Assembly: GCF_028765165.1 (NCBI RefSeq)
Contig: NZ_JARADB010000001.1
Location: 248,001 to 312,000, forward strand
Direction: 5' to 3'
Length of the DNA stretch: 64,000 nt
Source: Paenibacillus sp. MAHUQ-63
Lineage (GTDB): Bacteria > Bacillota > Bacilli > Paenibacillales > NBRC-103111
In this document: one piece after another, positions 52,683 through 61,386 of the stretch
How positions within the stretch are numbered: the stretch's first letter is position 1
How the letters are laid out: every line of letters starts with the position of its first letter
Made by a program: the position numbers and the translations under genes
The notes under the pieces: generated by a model
The model's input: only the letters and a program-made list of their open reading frames with translations
Told to the model about the DNA's origin: nothing
The model's database searches: none

Positions 52683-53783
52683 CTACGTATGCCGAATGTC
52701 TCTCAGTTTCTTGTCCAACCACATCATGGCATGCTCAAGCTTATCTTGGGGCACATTCGCAAACCGGTCTCCAATGGACACTTCATAGGAACACGAATTC
52801 TCACTTGCCTCCCTAAGGTAATGCGTCAGACCCACGCCTGTCTCTGCATACAGCTGAATAAGCAGCGGTTCCAGTTTCTCTTTCGATATGCCGACATGAA
52901 CGTGGAACATATTCGTCACCGGCGTAACCGGTAGCGTTGCTACACCGTCGACTTTGTTATAAAGTGCGGCAAGCTCTTTGGCTCCCTCATAATACTCGGC
53001 CATCTTCGGCAACCGCCGCTTCAAATAATAACTGGCGCTCAGGATATACGGATATAAGCTAATCAAATCGCCGCCATGGCGCCTTTTCCAAACTTTCGAA
53101 CGCTTCGTGAATTCCTCGCTCCCGGCTAGAATTGCGCCCGCAATGCCGCCGATTCCTTTGTAGAACGACATATATACGCTATCGAATAACGCGCAGATCT
53201 CATGTACCGATTTCTGATAGTACGGAAGAATCTCATAGAGTCTCGCTCCGTCCAAATGAAGCTTAATCCCGCTGTTCCGGCAGTACGCCGAAATCGCAAC
53301 CAGCTCTTCGTAATCCGGCAGCTGGCCGCCGATTTCGCGCTGCGGCAGCTCCAGCAGCAAGCAAGCGATCTCCTCTTTCAATTGGCGCACATCTTCAAGA
53401 CGAATCAGCCTGTCTTTCTCGCCAAGCAGGATGGTTTCAATATGGTGCAGCTCCTTCAAGCCGTCTTCCTCGTGAATTTCCAAATGGCTCAGAGGGTGAT
53501 AGGCCACTCGCTTGAGTTCCTTCTCGTCGCACCAGATCCGCAGCGCAATTTGTTGAGCCATCGTTCCGCTTGGAAAAAATACTGCCGATTGTTTGCCCAA
53601 ATAGGCAGCCATTTCCTCTTGAAAGTCCTCGATCAGTTTACCCGAGCCGTAAGTATCGCTATTCAAGCTACCGTCAATGTCGTGAAGAGCTTCCTTCAAG
53701 ACTTCAACATTTCTCATGCCGTGCCCGCCAAGCGGGTAAGCGGTTTGCTGAAACGCTTCTAATAATGGATTGATTTTGTTCAT
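52683..53783 (-). CDS. Threonine aldolase / beta-eliminating lyase family protein
   Basis: A 366-residue PLP enzyme that would cleave threonine or related beta-hydroxy amino acids. The HLDGAR motif (176-181) and the PLP lysine K209 in MSFYKGIGG are present, and NSDTYGSG is near residue 41. AAGGAG is 11 bases upstream of the ATG. It is divergent from the Rieske gene. Confidence 0.88.
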   Translation of the reverse strand: MNKINPLLEAFQQTAYPLGGHGMRNVEVLKEALHDIDGSLNSDTYGSGKLIEDFQEEMAAYLGKQSAVFFPSGTMAQQIALRIWCDEKELKRVAYHPLSHLEIHEEDGLKELHHIETILLGEKDRLIRLEDVRQLKEEIACLLLELPQREIGGQLPDYEELVAISAYCRNSGIKLHLDGARLYEILPYYQKSVHEICALFDSVYMSFYKGIGGIAGAILAGSEEFTKRSKVWKRRHGGDLISLYPYILSASYYLKRRLPKMAEYYEGAKELAALYNKVDGVATLPVTPVTNMFHVHVGISKEKLEPLLIQLYAETGVGLTHYLREASENSCSYEVSIGDRFANVPQDKLEHAMMWLDKKLRDIRHT

Positions 53784-53880
53784 TTGGATCGTACTCCTTC
53801 GTATGTCACATATCTCTCTTGGTATCCGATCAATCGTAGCCTATAATCATGATAATGCCGACTGAAAAGGAGACACCGTC

Positions 53881-54177
53881 ATGAAAGAAATTCTCATAGG
53901 TCCTAGAGATCAATATACCGCTTTTCCCGTAGAAGTTCAGCTTAACGGCGATCTGTATTTCCTGGTGCATCCGGATGAAGGGCAGTACAGCTTATTCTCC
54001 AGCATATGTCCGCATGGCGGCTACACCGTAGATCTTATTGACGGAGAACTTGAGTGTCCCTTGCACGGCTGGACATTTGAGTCACATACAGGCCGCTGCC
54101 ATAATGTTCCCAGCGCCAGACTGGCTTCCTACGACGTCATCCTCAAAGACAATCAGCTATTCGCGCTGATGGGGTGA
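53881..54177 (+). CDS. Rieske [2Fe-2S] protein
   Basis: A 98-residue stand-alone Rieske ferredoxin with the cluster ligands C43, H45, C59 and H62 in CPH and CPLHGW. It probably transfers electrons to an oxygenase or nitrite-type reductase, but none is nearby. AAAGGAG lies 8 bases before the ATG. The amino acid permease follows by 75 bp. Confidence 0.92.
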   Translation: MKEILIGPRDQYTAFPVEVQLNGDLYFLVHPDEGQYSLFSSICPHGGYTVDLIDGELECPLHGWTFESHTGRCHNVPSARLASYDVILKDNQLFALMG

Positions 54178-54252
54178 TCTACCGTATATTTTACCAGTGG
54201 TCAAGCTATAATAACAGCTGTTGTTATTCTACGAACGGCTTTAGGAGGCTGC

Positions 54253-55656
54253 ATGACCGACCAGACGAACAAAGAGAAGCCCCACGGAATGGTGTGGTGG
54301 CAATTAACCTTATTAGGCGTAGCTTGTACAATCGGTACCGGCTATTATTTAGGCTCCAGCATAGGCATTCAAGCAGGCGGCGCGTCCTTCCTGTTCATGT
54401 TCTTGCTCGCCGCTCTCGGAGCCTATATGGTTTTCGATTTACTAGCCCAATTGATAGGGAAAGATCCTGCGCAAGGCTCCTTCCACACGTATGCGACACA
54501 GGCCTTCGGGCGCTGGGCCGGCTTCTGCTCAGGGTGGGTGTACTGGTGCTCCGAATTGCTCATTATGGGGAGCCAGTTAACCGCCTTATCTTTGTTTACC
54601 CGCCTCTGGCTTCCGCAGCTGCCCATGTGGATACTTGCTTCCGGCTACGCTTTACTAGGTCTAGGCGTCATTCTGCTCGGTCCGCGGTTCTTCGAACGCA
54701 CCGAAATCGTGATGGCGATCATCAAGGTATCCGCCATCCTGATATTTCTAGTCCTTGCCGGCTCTGCAGTCCTCGGATTCATGTCCGGCACGCATCCGCC
54801 GAAATTCCCAACGGAACAACGGCATCTCCTGCCCAATGGACTGCAAGGTACTTGGTCTTCTCTTATCTATGCCTTTTATTCATTCGGCGGCATCGAAATT
54901 ATGGGCATCATGGCCACGAGGCTGAAGCGGCCGGAAGAGGCTCCGAAAGCGGGGAAAGTGATGATCGTCCTGTTAGGCGTCATCTATATCGCTTCTTTGG
55001 CGTTGGCCTTCACGTTATTGCCGCTCCATGCCTTTCAGGACAAGCAAAGTCCGTTTCAATCGGCACTAACCCCATATAATCTCCCTTATGTGCCGCATGC
55101 ATTTAATGCGATCTTCATCATCGCCGGCTTCTCGACCATGGTCGCTTCCCTCTTCGCCATTACGACGATTCTCGTCACGCTGGCGGAAGCGCGTAATGCG
55201 CCATCTCTGTTCGCCGGAAAGACAAGCGGCCGACGCCAAATGCCGCTTGCCGCGATCGGATTCACAACAGGCGGGATGACGGCTGCCGTGCTGATGGCAC
55301 TATTACTGCCGGAATCACTGTATGCGAATGTGACAACGGCCGCCGGGATTATGCTGCTTTTGAATTGGATATTCATTCTCCTGTCGTCCGGACGTTTATT
55401 AACGTTAACCTTGTTGGGCAAGGTGAAACGATATACCGGCATGCTGATGATCCTGGCCGCAATATCAGGGACGCTGGTGCATCCGATGAGCCGGCCCGGC
55501 TTCTGGACCAGCCTGCTATTCGTCCTTATCATCGCCGTCATTGCAATCATCCTCCATTTCAAGTGGAAGAAAGAAGCGCCGGCGAGTGGCATATCCTCTT
55601 TTCGCCCTGACAAGCTGCCTTTGCGCAACCCCGATAAGGGGGAAGGAGCGACTTAG
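54253..55656 (+). CDS. APC-superfamily amino acid permease
   Basis: A 467-residue transporter with about 12 predicted helices and the first-helix motif GTGYYLGSS. AGGAGG lies 6 bases before the ATG. The C-terminal tail is short and basic. Substrate unknown; the nearby threonine aldolase makes a hydroxy amino acid one possibility. Confidence 0.9.
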   Translation: MTDQTNKEKPHGMVWWQLTLLGVACTIGTGYYLGSSIGIQAGGASFLFMFLLAALGAYMVFDLLAQLIGKDPAQGSFHTYATQAFGRWAGFCSGWVYWCSELLIMGSQLTALSLFTRLWLPQLPMWILASGYALLGLGVILLGPRFFERTEIVMAIIKVSAILIFLVLAGSAVLGFMSGTHPPKFPTEQRHLLPNGLQGTWSSLIYAFYSFGGIEIMGIMATRLKRPEEAPKAGKVMIVLLGVIYIASLALAFTLLPLHAFQDKQSPFQSALTPYNLPYVPHAFNAIFIIAGFSTMVASLFAITTILVTLAEARNAPSLFAGKTSGRRQMPLAAIGFTTGGMTAAVLMALLLPESLYANVTTAAGIMLLLNWIFILLSSGRLLTLTLLGKVKRYTGMLMILAAISGTLVHPMSRPGFWTSLLFVLIIAVIAIILHFKWKKEAPASGISSFRPDKLPLRNPDKGEGAT

Positions 55657-55697
55657 TCATCCTCTTATTCGCAACCGAATGACTGCTGAGAAAGTGT

Positions 55698-55728
55698 TTG
55701 ACATTGACGCTGCGTAAAGCTGTAGAGT
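55698..55728 (+). promoter_or_regulatory. MerR-type promoter with a 19-bp spacer
   Basis: TTGACA (55698-55703) and TAGAGT (55723-55728) are separated by 19 bases. MerR-family regulators characteristically act on such over-long spacers, so this is probably autoregulated by the gene downstream. Confidence 0.65.
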
Positions 55729-55750
55729 GAAGATGTCAGGAGGTGAACAC

Positions 55751-56515
55751 ATGGAATACACCGTACAGAGTCTAGGCAAGTTGGCCGGCGTCAGTACCAG
55801 AACGCTTCGCTACTATGATGAAATTGGACTTCTTAAGCCGGCGAGAATCAATTCATCCGGGTACCGAATCTATGGTCAGGCGGAAGTGGATGCGCTGCAG
55901 CAGATTTTATTTTATAGAGAATTAGGCGTAGGTCTGGATCGCATTAAAGAAATCGTCACTTCCCCCGCCTTCAACGGAGCCGATGCTTTGAAACAGCACT
56001 ATGTGCAGCTCCTCGACAAAAGAAATCAGCTCGATAAGCTGATTGCCAATGTTGAAAAGACCATGGCCTCACAGGAAGGGAGAATATCTATGACGAATAC
56101 AGAGAAATTCGAAGGCTTCAAACAACAGCTGATCGATGAGAACGAGAAGAAATACGGCCAAGAAATTCGCGAGAAGTACGGGGAAGATGCCGTCAACCGA
56201 TCCAATCAGCGAGTGATGAATATGACACAAGAGGAGCATGACGAGGTGACCCGGCTCGCCAATGAGGTGACAGCCGCATTAGCCGAAGCCTTCCGCACGG
56301 CCGATCCCGCGAGCGAAGCGGCTCAGCAAGCCGCACATTTGCATAAGCAATGGCTCACTTACTACTGGCACGAGTACAGTCCGGAAGCCCATGCGGGCCT
56401 GGCCCAGATGTATGTCGATGATGAGCGCTTCAGAGCCTACTACGATGCCAACCAACCGGGCACAGCCGAATTTCTGCGGGACGCCATCCGCATCTATACC
56501 GGTCAGAAGCGGTAG
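55751..56515 (+). CDS. MerR-family regulator with TipAS effector domain
   Basis: A 254-residue regulator like Mta/TipAL. The N-terminal MerR domain (about 1-70) has GVSTRTLRYYDEIGLLKPARINSSGYRIY. A coiled coil follows, then a C-terminal all-helical TipAS domain (about 120-254, with WLTYYWHEYSPEAHAGLAQMY) that binds drugs. AGGAGGTG lies before the ATG at 55751. The convergent MATE exporter makes a drug-response role plausible. Confidence 0.92.
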   Translation: MEYTVQSLGKLAGVSTRTLRYYDEIGLLKPARINSSGYRIYGQAEVDALQQILFYRELGVGLDRIKEIVTSPAFNGADALKQHYVQLLDKRNQLDKLIANVEKTMASQEGRISMTNTEKFEGFKQQLIDENEKKYGQEIREKYGEDAVNRSNQRVMNMTQEEHDEVTRLANEVTAALAEAFRTADPASEAAQQAAHLHKQWLTYYWHEYSPEAHAGLAQMYVDDERFRAYYDANQPGTAEFLRDAIRIYTGQKR

Positions 56516-56644
56516 AAGCCCAGTTATCGGGACACTAGCATTTTTTCTACTCTATCCTTCAAACATCCAGTTATTTAAAAGAAACTTGAATAGAATAGTA
56601 TTACACCAGCCACCAGCAGCCGTGTGTATGTCTACCTCCAATCC

Positions 56645-56681
56645 AAAAAGCACAGGGAACCCGTAAGGGCCCTGTGCTTTT
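56645..56681. terminator. Bidirectional terminator between the MerR and MATE genes
   Basis: AAAAGCACAGGG and CCCTGTGCTTTT form the stem, with A/T runs at both ends. Confidence 0.85.
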
Positions 56682-56684
56682 CGG

Positions 56685-58067
56685 TTATGTTTCGGCCATC
56701 ACGCCGCTGCCGATCGGTTTGACCAGCGCTTTGCTCTCCCAGACGCGGCTTCTCCACCGCAAATACATAATCAAGCCGCGCAGCCATTCGTCGACGGCGA
56801 AGGCGATCCAGACGCCGAGAAGGCCCATTTCCATATGGATGCCCAGGAAGTACGCAAGCGGTACGGCAACGCCCCACATGGACAGAACGCCCATGGCAAC
56901 GGGGAATCTGGCATCACCGGCAGCACGTAGCGAATTGATCACAACCAGATTAAACGTTCGACCCGGCTCCAAAATGATAGATAATAGCAAGATTCCGGAA
57001 CCTAGCGCGATAATGTCCGGATTATTTGTGAACAGCCCCAGCAATTGTTTGCGGAAGAGAGAAGCTATTCCGACAACGACGAATGTCATCAGGAACGTGA
57101 TCCGCAAGCTGCGAATTAACTTATGATAGGCGGCTTTGAATTCTCCCGCGCCTACCATATGCCCGACGATAATTTCCGTCCCCATGCCGATCGCCATACC
57201 GAGGGCCATGAAATAGTTCGTGACATTCATGACATACACATGCGTGCTTAATGCCACTTGCCCGATAATATTGACGAAGCTGACGATCATCAAGTATTGG
57301 GACTGCCAGGACAGATGCTCGCCCGCGGACGGCAGCCCGATGCTAAGGATTTGCTTCACAATCCTCTTATCGAAGGTGAAATAGTCTTGGAAACGAATCG
57401 GTGCGGGAATACGGCGATACAAGATAACAAGTAATACGATAAGTCCTAAGAATCGGCTTACAACCGTAGAAACCGCGGCACCCGTTACTCCCCACTCAGG
57501 GAAACCGAGGTTACCGAAGATGAGCAGCATGTTACCGACCACATGAATGATATTAACTCCGAGCGTCACATACATGACGTCTCTCGTCTGACCATTCGAC
57601 CGAAGCACGGCGGATATCGCATACGATAGAGCTTCAATCCAGATGAACGCGCTGATAAGGTTGAGATAACGCTTGGCGATGTGAATTTGATCCGGAGCCA
57701 AATTCATCAGCTGCATGATCGATTCGCCGAAAGCAACCAAGATGATGCTCACTACGATACCGAAGAGCAAATTGATCGTAATCGCCAGAGCGGAGATGCG
57801 GCTCGCTTCTTTGGCTCGGCCTGCTCCTAAATTTTGAGCCACGGCCACACTCGTTCCGATCCCAACAAATCCGAACATGAGGATGCAGAAGACGATGATT
57901 TCATTCGCCAGACCAACCGCTCCGGTCACTTCATCCGAAATCCGGCTTAACATGAATACATCCGCCGTACCGAGCATCATACGAAGAACGGAATCAATGA
58001 AGATCGGCCACGTGACCGCGAATAGACTTAATTTTTTCCATGTAGCTGTTGACTGGGTGTCTATCAT
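56685..58067 (-). CDS. MATE-family multidrug exporter
   Basis: A 460-residue exporter with about 12 helices in two homologous halves. Conserved features include LRMMLGTADVFML in helix 1 and GLPSAGEHLSWQSQY at the start of the second half. GAGGAG lies 8 bases before the ATG. Substrate unknown. Confidence 0.93.
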   Translation of the reverse strand: MIDTQSTATWKKLSLFAVTWPIFIDSVLRMMLGTADVFMLSRISDEVTGAVGLANEIIVFCILMFGFVGIGTSVAVAQNLGAGRAKEASRISALAITINLLFGIVVSIILVAFGESIMQLMNLAPDQIHIAKRYLNLISAFIWIEALSYAISAVLRSNGQTRDVMYVTLGVNIIHVVGNMLLIFGNLGFPEWGVTGAAVSTVVSRFLGLIVLLVILYRRIPAPIRFQDYFTFDKRIVKQILSIGLPSAGEHLSWQSQYLMIVSFVNIIGQVALSTHVYVMNVTNYFMALGMAIGMGTEIIVGHMVGAGEFKAAYHKLIRSLRITFLMTFVVVGIASLFRKQLLGLFTNNPDIIALGSGILLLSIILEPGRTFNLVVINSLRAAGDARFPVAMGVLSMWGVAVPLAYFLGIHMEMGLLGVWIAFAVDEWLRGLIMYLRWRSRVWESKALVKPIGSGVMAET

Positions 58068-58228
58068 TGGGTACGCTCCTCAATTTCAAATGCTTTCAGT
58101 GTAGGATACGTAAGCGATTTCAGTCAATTGCTATTATCCACCAACGTCCTTCTCGCATATTTGCCGCCAATGAGCCCACAATAAATGAAGGTTTCAACTA
58201 ACAAATAACAGGCTAAGGATGTGCGCAC

Positions 58229-58351
58229 ATGGCGAACAAGCAAAAAAATCAAAACAACCAACCCAAGGGTCAGAAAGCAAGCGAGGACAATAAAAACAAT
58301 AATAACAGCCATAATGGCATCGATGACGCGGATAAGCATCCGGACAAATAA
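58229..58351 (+). CDS. Small Asn/Lys-rich hydrophilic protein (40 residues)
   Basis: Encodes an extremely hydrophilic peptide (starts MANKQKNQNNQPKGQKA, ends DDADKHPDK) with 13 Asn. AAGGAT lies upstream of the ATG and a strong terminator follows 10 bases after the stop. The composition suggests an unstructured spore- or dehydration-related peptide; no family recognised. Confidence 0.5.
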   Translation: MANKQKNQNNQPKGQKASEDNKNNNNSHNGIDDADKHPDK

Positions 58352-58360
58352 CACAAACAA

Positions 58361-58397
58361 AAACCTTGGTTACCTCCCTAGAGGTGTCCAAGGTTTT
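58361..58397. terminator. Bidirectional terminator
   Basis: AAACCTTGG-ACCTC and GAGGT-CCAAGGTTT form a long stem between the small-protein gene and the convergent dehydrogenase gene. Confidence 0.85.
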
Positions 58398-58405
58398 TCT
58401 CTGCT

Positions 58406-59425
58406 TTACTTCACGCGAACCCATGCCCCGCGGTTGTCCGCCGACTCGATTTCCGCTTCCGCTATGACAATGCTGTCCATCGTGCTGGAAGGTTCGGCTG
58501 TAGTGACCGTTTGCCCGGCGATTAACGTTTCTACGAAATATTTGAGCTCCTGGTAATAGCCCATTTCTTCTGAAATCTCCGGCTTGAAGCCAGGGCCGTC
58601 GTTCACATTCACTTTCAACCCGTCGGAATTGAAAACGATATTCCCTTTCTCGAAGTTAACCCGGAACTGCATATCGAAACCATAATCCCCTTGCAGCGTC
58701 CAATCGGCCTGCGCATTGATCACTTTGCCGTCTTCATACAGATAGTTCGTAGAAACGATATCATAGCCGCTGCCCGGCACAACGTTGCGAGCCAAGCTGG
58801 ATACGGACTCCGGCTTGCCGAACAGCCAGTTGATCATATCGATGTCATGCACATGCATGTCAAGGAGCGCTCCGCCGCTCTTCGCCTTCTGCAGCAGCCA
58901 CGGCCCCCATGTCGGCGTACCGCCGCCGCGATAGAAATAGCCCGCTAACACTTTGCCGTACGATTCATTCACAACCAGCTCTTTCAAATACTCATAGGCA
59001 GGCCAGAAGCGCAAGCATTGACCGACCATCAACTGTTTGCCGTTCTGTGCGGCGGCTTCGATCATTTCCTTACACTCTTGCGCGTTCAGCGCCATCGGCT
59101 TCTCAACCAGCACATGAATCCCCTGATTCAAGCATTGAATGGAAATATCGCGGTGCAGGTAAGTCGGCAGCGTCATATCCACACAATCCAGCTGCTCTTT
59201 CTCCAACATCTCCGCAACACTCGTATATTTGTTGAAACGGCTGTAGTCGATAGCGTCTGCACCGGTATCGATGTTGCCTCCCGAAGCGTTGCCTTCCAGC
59301 TTCTCGACGTCCACATCGCACAGTGCGACAACTTGAATAGGGACTCCTTCCGATTCAAGACGAATGTAGTTCTCCAGATGCGTTCTTCCCATGAAACCTA
59401 AGCCGATTAATCCGATCTTCAACAT
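58406..59425 (-). CDS. Gfo/Idh/MocA-family oxidoreductase
   Basis: A 339-residue NAD(P)-dependent sugar or inositol dehydrogenase. The Rossmann motif GLIGLGFMG is at 5-13, EKPMA at about 109-113, and the catalytic-type segment GGALLDMHVHDIDMINWLFG at about 185-203. GGGGAGG lies upstream of the ATG. It follows the isomerase gene with a 4-base gap. Confidence 0.93.
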   Translation of the reverse strand: MLKIGLIGLGFMGRTHLENYIRLESEGVPIQVVALCDVDVEKLEGNASGGNIDTGADAIDYSRFNKYTSVAEMLEKEQLDCVDMTLPTYLHRDISIQCLNQGIHVLVEKPMALNAQECKEMIEAAAQNGKQLMVGQCLRFWPAYEYLKELVVNESYGKVLAGYFYRGGGTPTWGPWLLQKAKSGGALLDMHVHDIDMINWLFGKPESVSSLARNVVPGSGYDIVSTNYLYEDGKVINAQADWTLQGDYGFDMQFRVNFEKGNIVFNSDGLKVNVNDGPGFKPEISEEMGYYQELKYFVETLIAGQTVTTAEPSSTMDSIVIAEAEIESADNRGAWVRVK

Positions 59426-59429
59426 ATGG

Positions 59430-60272
59430 TTATTTCCTCCCCAGGATTGCGTCCATCGCGCCCGATGTATTGAAAACGATTTGTTGTCCGTGATGCGTAT
59501 AGCCCGGAATCATTTCTGCGATGACATAATCTTCATACCCGATCGCTTGCAGCGCCTTGACCACTTCCGGATAATTCACATCGCCTGCAAGCAGATCAAC
59601 GAAACCGTGCAGGCCGCCTGCGGCGCGGCGGTAATCTTTGAAGTGCACCTTTTTAATGCGTTTGTTCAGAATCGAAATCCAATGCTCCGGGTACCCGGCA
59701 TACACTACGTTCCCAACATCGAAATACGATCCCACATAAGGGGAATTGATTTTATCGATAAAATCTCTTAACTCCAGCGGCGAGAGCAAGAACTTGTTCC
59801 ATACATTCTCGATCCCGATAGACACCTTGTAGGATTCCGCTACTTCGGCTAGCTCGCTAATGCCTTCGAGCGCATAATCGTAAGCTTGATCATAGGGCAC
59901 CACTTCAGAATCCGGAATGAAATCGACGCCAACCGCACCCGGGACGACCAGAATCGTATCAACGCCCAGAATCGCTGCGCTTTCCAATTGCTTTTTCACA
60001 ATATCTTTCGATTTCTGGCGCGTACCGGCCTTTGCACTTGTGATCGGATATGTCCAGTATAAACCGCTGGCCAAGCTCGTCAGCTCAATCCCCTGCTCGT
60101 CCGCAACCTGACGGTAACGTTTGATTTCGCTTTCATTGCTCTCCAGACTTAGCTCGCCCGTCTCGTTCAATGCCAATTCGATACCGTCGAATCCCGCCTC
60201 TTTGGCAACGGATATACATGCCTCCACCTTCATGGAGCCTGGAAAAGACCAAATATTAATCCCTTTTTTCAT
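59430..60272 (-). CDS. Sugar phosphate isomerase/epimerase-family protein (TIM barrel)
   Basis: A 280-residue xylose isomerase-like TIM barrel. Metal ligands are likely in GIENVWN (E155), SYFDVGN, KVHFKDY and IAEMIPG. It probably works in sequence with the downstream dehydrogenase on a sugar or cyclitol. GGAGG lies 8 bases before the ATG. A TATAAT lies upstream without a clear -35 sequence, which suits activation by the divergent AraC protein. Confidence 0.9.
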   Translation of the reverse strand: MKKGINIWSFPGSMKVEACISVAKEAGFDGIELALNETGELSLESNESEIKRYRQVADEQGIELTSLASGLYWTYPITSAKAGTRQKSKDIVKKQLESAAILGVDTILVVPGAVGVDFIPDSEVVPYDQAYDYALEGISELAEVAESYKVSIGIENVWNKFLLSPLELRDFIDKINSPYVGSYFDVGNVVYAGYPEHWISILNKRIKKVHFKDYRRAAGGLHGFVDLLAGDVNYPEVVKALQAIGYEDYVIAEMIPGYTHHGQQIVFNTSGAMDAILGRK

Positions 60273-60415
60273 CGTTATCGCCTCCGTCTCTTGCTTCCAT
60301 TATAGAAGAGGCGCGTCCGAGAAGATTTACCCAAAAAGCCGATTTATTTGCACTTTCTATGTTAAAATAAGGCTGGGTTCACTTACGAAATCGACCCTCG
60401 GAAAGGACGGCCAGC

Positions 60416-61321
60416 ATGGAGTTCCCACGCCTGCAACTTCAAGAAGCTATCACCATTCAAACTTTGATCTCCTTTCATTATTTCGAATACGCCAAGGGAT
60501 TCGTCTTTGACGGCGAGCAGCATGATTTCTGGGAGCTTCTCTATGTGGACAAAGGAGAGGTCGAGGTCCGGGCCGACGATCATATCCATACGCTTAGCCA
60601 AGGATCGATGATTTTCCATAAGCCGGAGGAGTTCCATACGGTACATGTGAGACATGAACATAAGCCGCCGAATCTGATCGTCATCTCTTTTGAATGCAAG
60701 TCGGAAGCCATGAGCCATTTGGAGAACAAAATTGTTGCCCTTGGCGACCGTGAAAGAAATATGCTTTCCCTTATTATCCAAGAAGGGTTTCAAGCTTTTC
60801 TGCCCCCATTTGACAGGCCGTCGGAGCATCAGCTGGAGAGGAACCCGAATGCCCCGTTTGCCAGCGAGCAGATGATCCAAGCGTACCTGGAAGCGTTGCT
60901 CATCACATTGATTCGCAATCAGCAGCAGCCTGCCGCTTCCACGGATCCGTCTAAATACAAGCAATCCTCCTTGCAAAAGGAGAAAGCCGAGCAACGGCTT
61001 GTACAGCAAATCATGGCTTACTTAAAGGATAATCTCGGGCAATCTTTGACCCAAGATCAGCTGTGCCAGACCTTTCACCTTGGCAAAAGCAGGCTGAAGG
61101 AGCTCTTCCAGTCGCAGATGCAGACCGGTGTCCTGGAAACGTTCAAAGCCTTGAAGATCGAGCAAGCCAAAACGTTCATTCGGGAAGGCCGTTACAACTT
61201 CACCGAGATCGCCGCCATGCTCGGATATGCCAGCATTCATTACTTCTCCAGAGACTTTAAGAAAACCGTCGGCATGTCGCCGTCCGATTATGCCAAATCG
61301 GTGAAGGCGCGGCTTCCCTGA
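60416..61321 (+). CDS. AraC-family regulator with cupin sensor domain
   Basis: A 301-residue regulator. Residues about 15-95 form a cupin sugar-sensing domain (FWELLYVDKGEVEV, FHKPEEFHTV), and the last 100 residues a double helix-turn-helix (DQLCQTFHLGKSRLKELF and FTEIAAMLGYASIHYFSRDFKK). It is divergent from the isomerase-dehydrogenase operon and probably controls it. GGAAAGGA lies upstream of the ATG. Confidence 0.92.
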   Translation: MEFPRLQLQEAITIQTLISFHYFEYAKGFVFDGEQHDFWELLYVDKGEVEVRADDHIHTLSQGSMIFHKPEEFHTVHVRHEHKPPNLIVISFECKSEAMSHLENKIVALGDRERNMLSLIIQEGFQAFLPPFDRPSEHQLERNPNAPFASEQMIQAYLEALLITLIRNQQQPAASTDPSKYKQSSLQKEKAEQRLVQQIMAYLKDNLGQSLTQDQLCQTFHLGKSRLKELFQSQMQTGVLETFKALKIEQAKTFIREGRYNFTEIAAMLGYASIHYFSRDFKKTVGMSPSDYAKSVKARLP

Positions 61322-61329
61322 CCGGAATC

Positions 61330-61383
61330 AAAAAGCACCCAGTAGGGACTGTTACGATCACAGTGCCATCCTGGGTGCTTTTT
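61330..61383. terminator. Bidirectional terminator
   Basis: AAAAAGCACCCAG and CTGGGTGCTTTTT pair, with an inner ACTGT/ACAGT stem, between the AraC gene and the convergent exported protein gene. Confidence 0.88.
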
Positions 61384-61386
61384 AAC

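Noticed and set aside
54174..55079. A plus-strand frame of 301 codons overlapping the amino acid permease
   Set aside because: Arg/Ser-rich out-of-frame product; the permease in the other frame has clear membrane helices.
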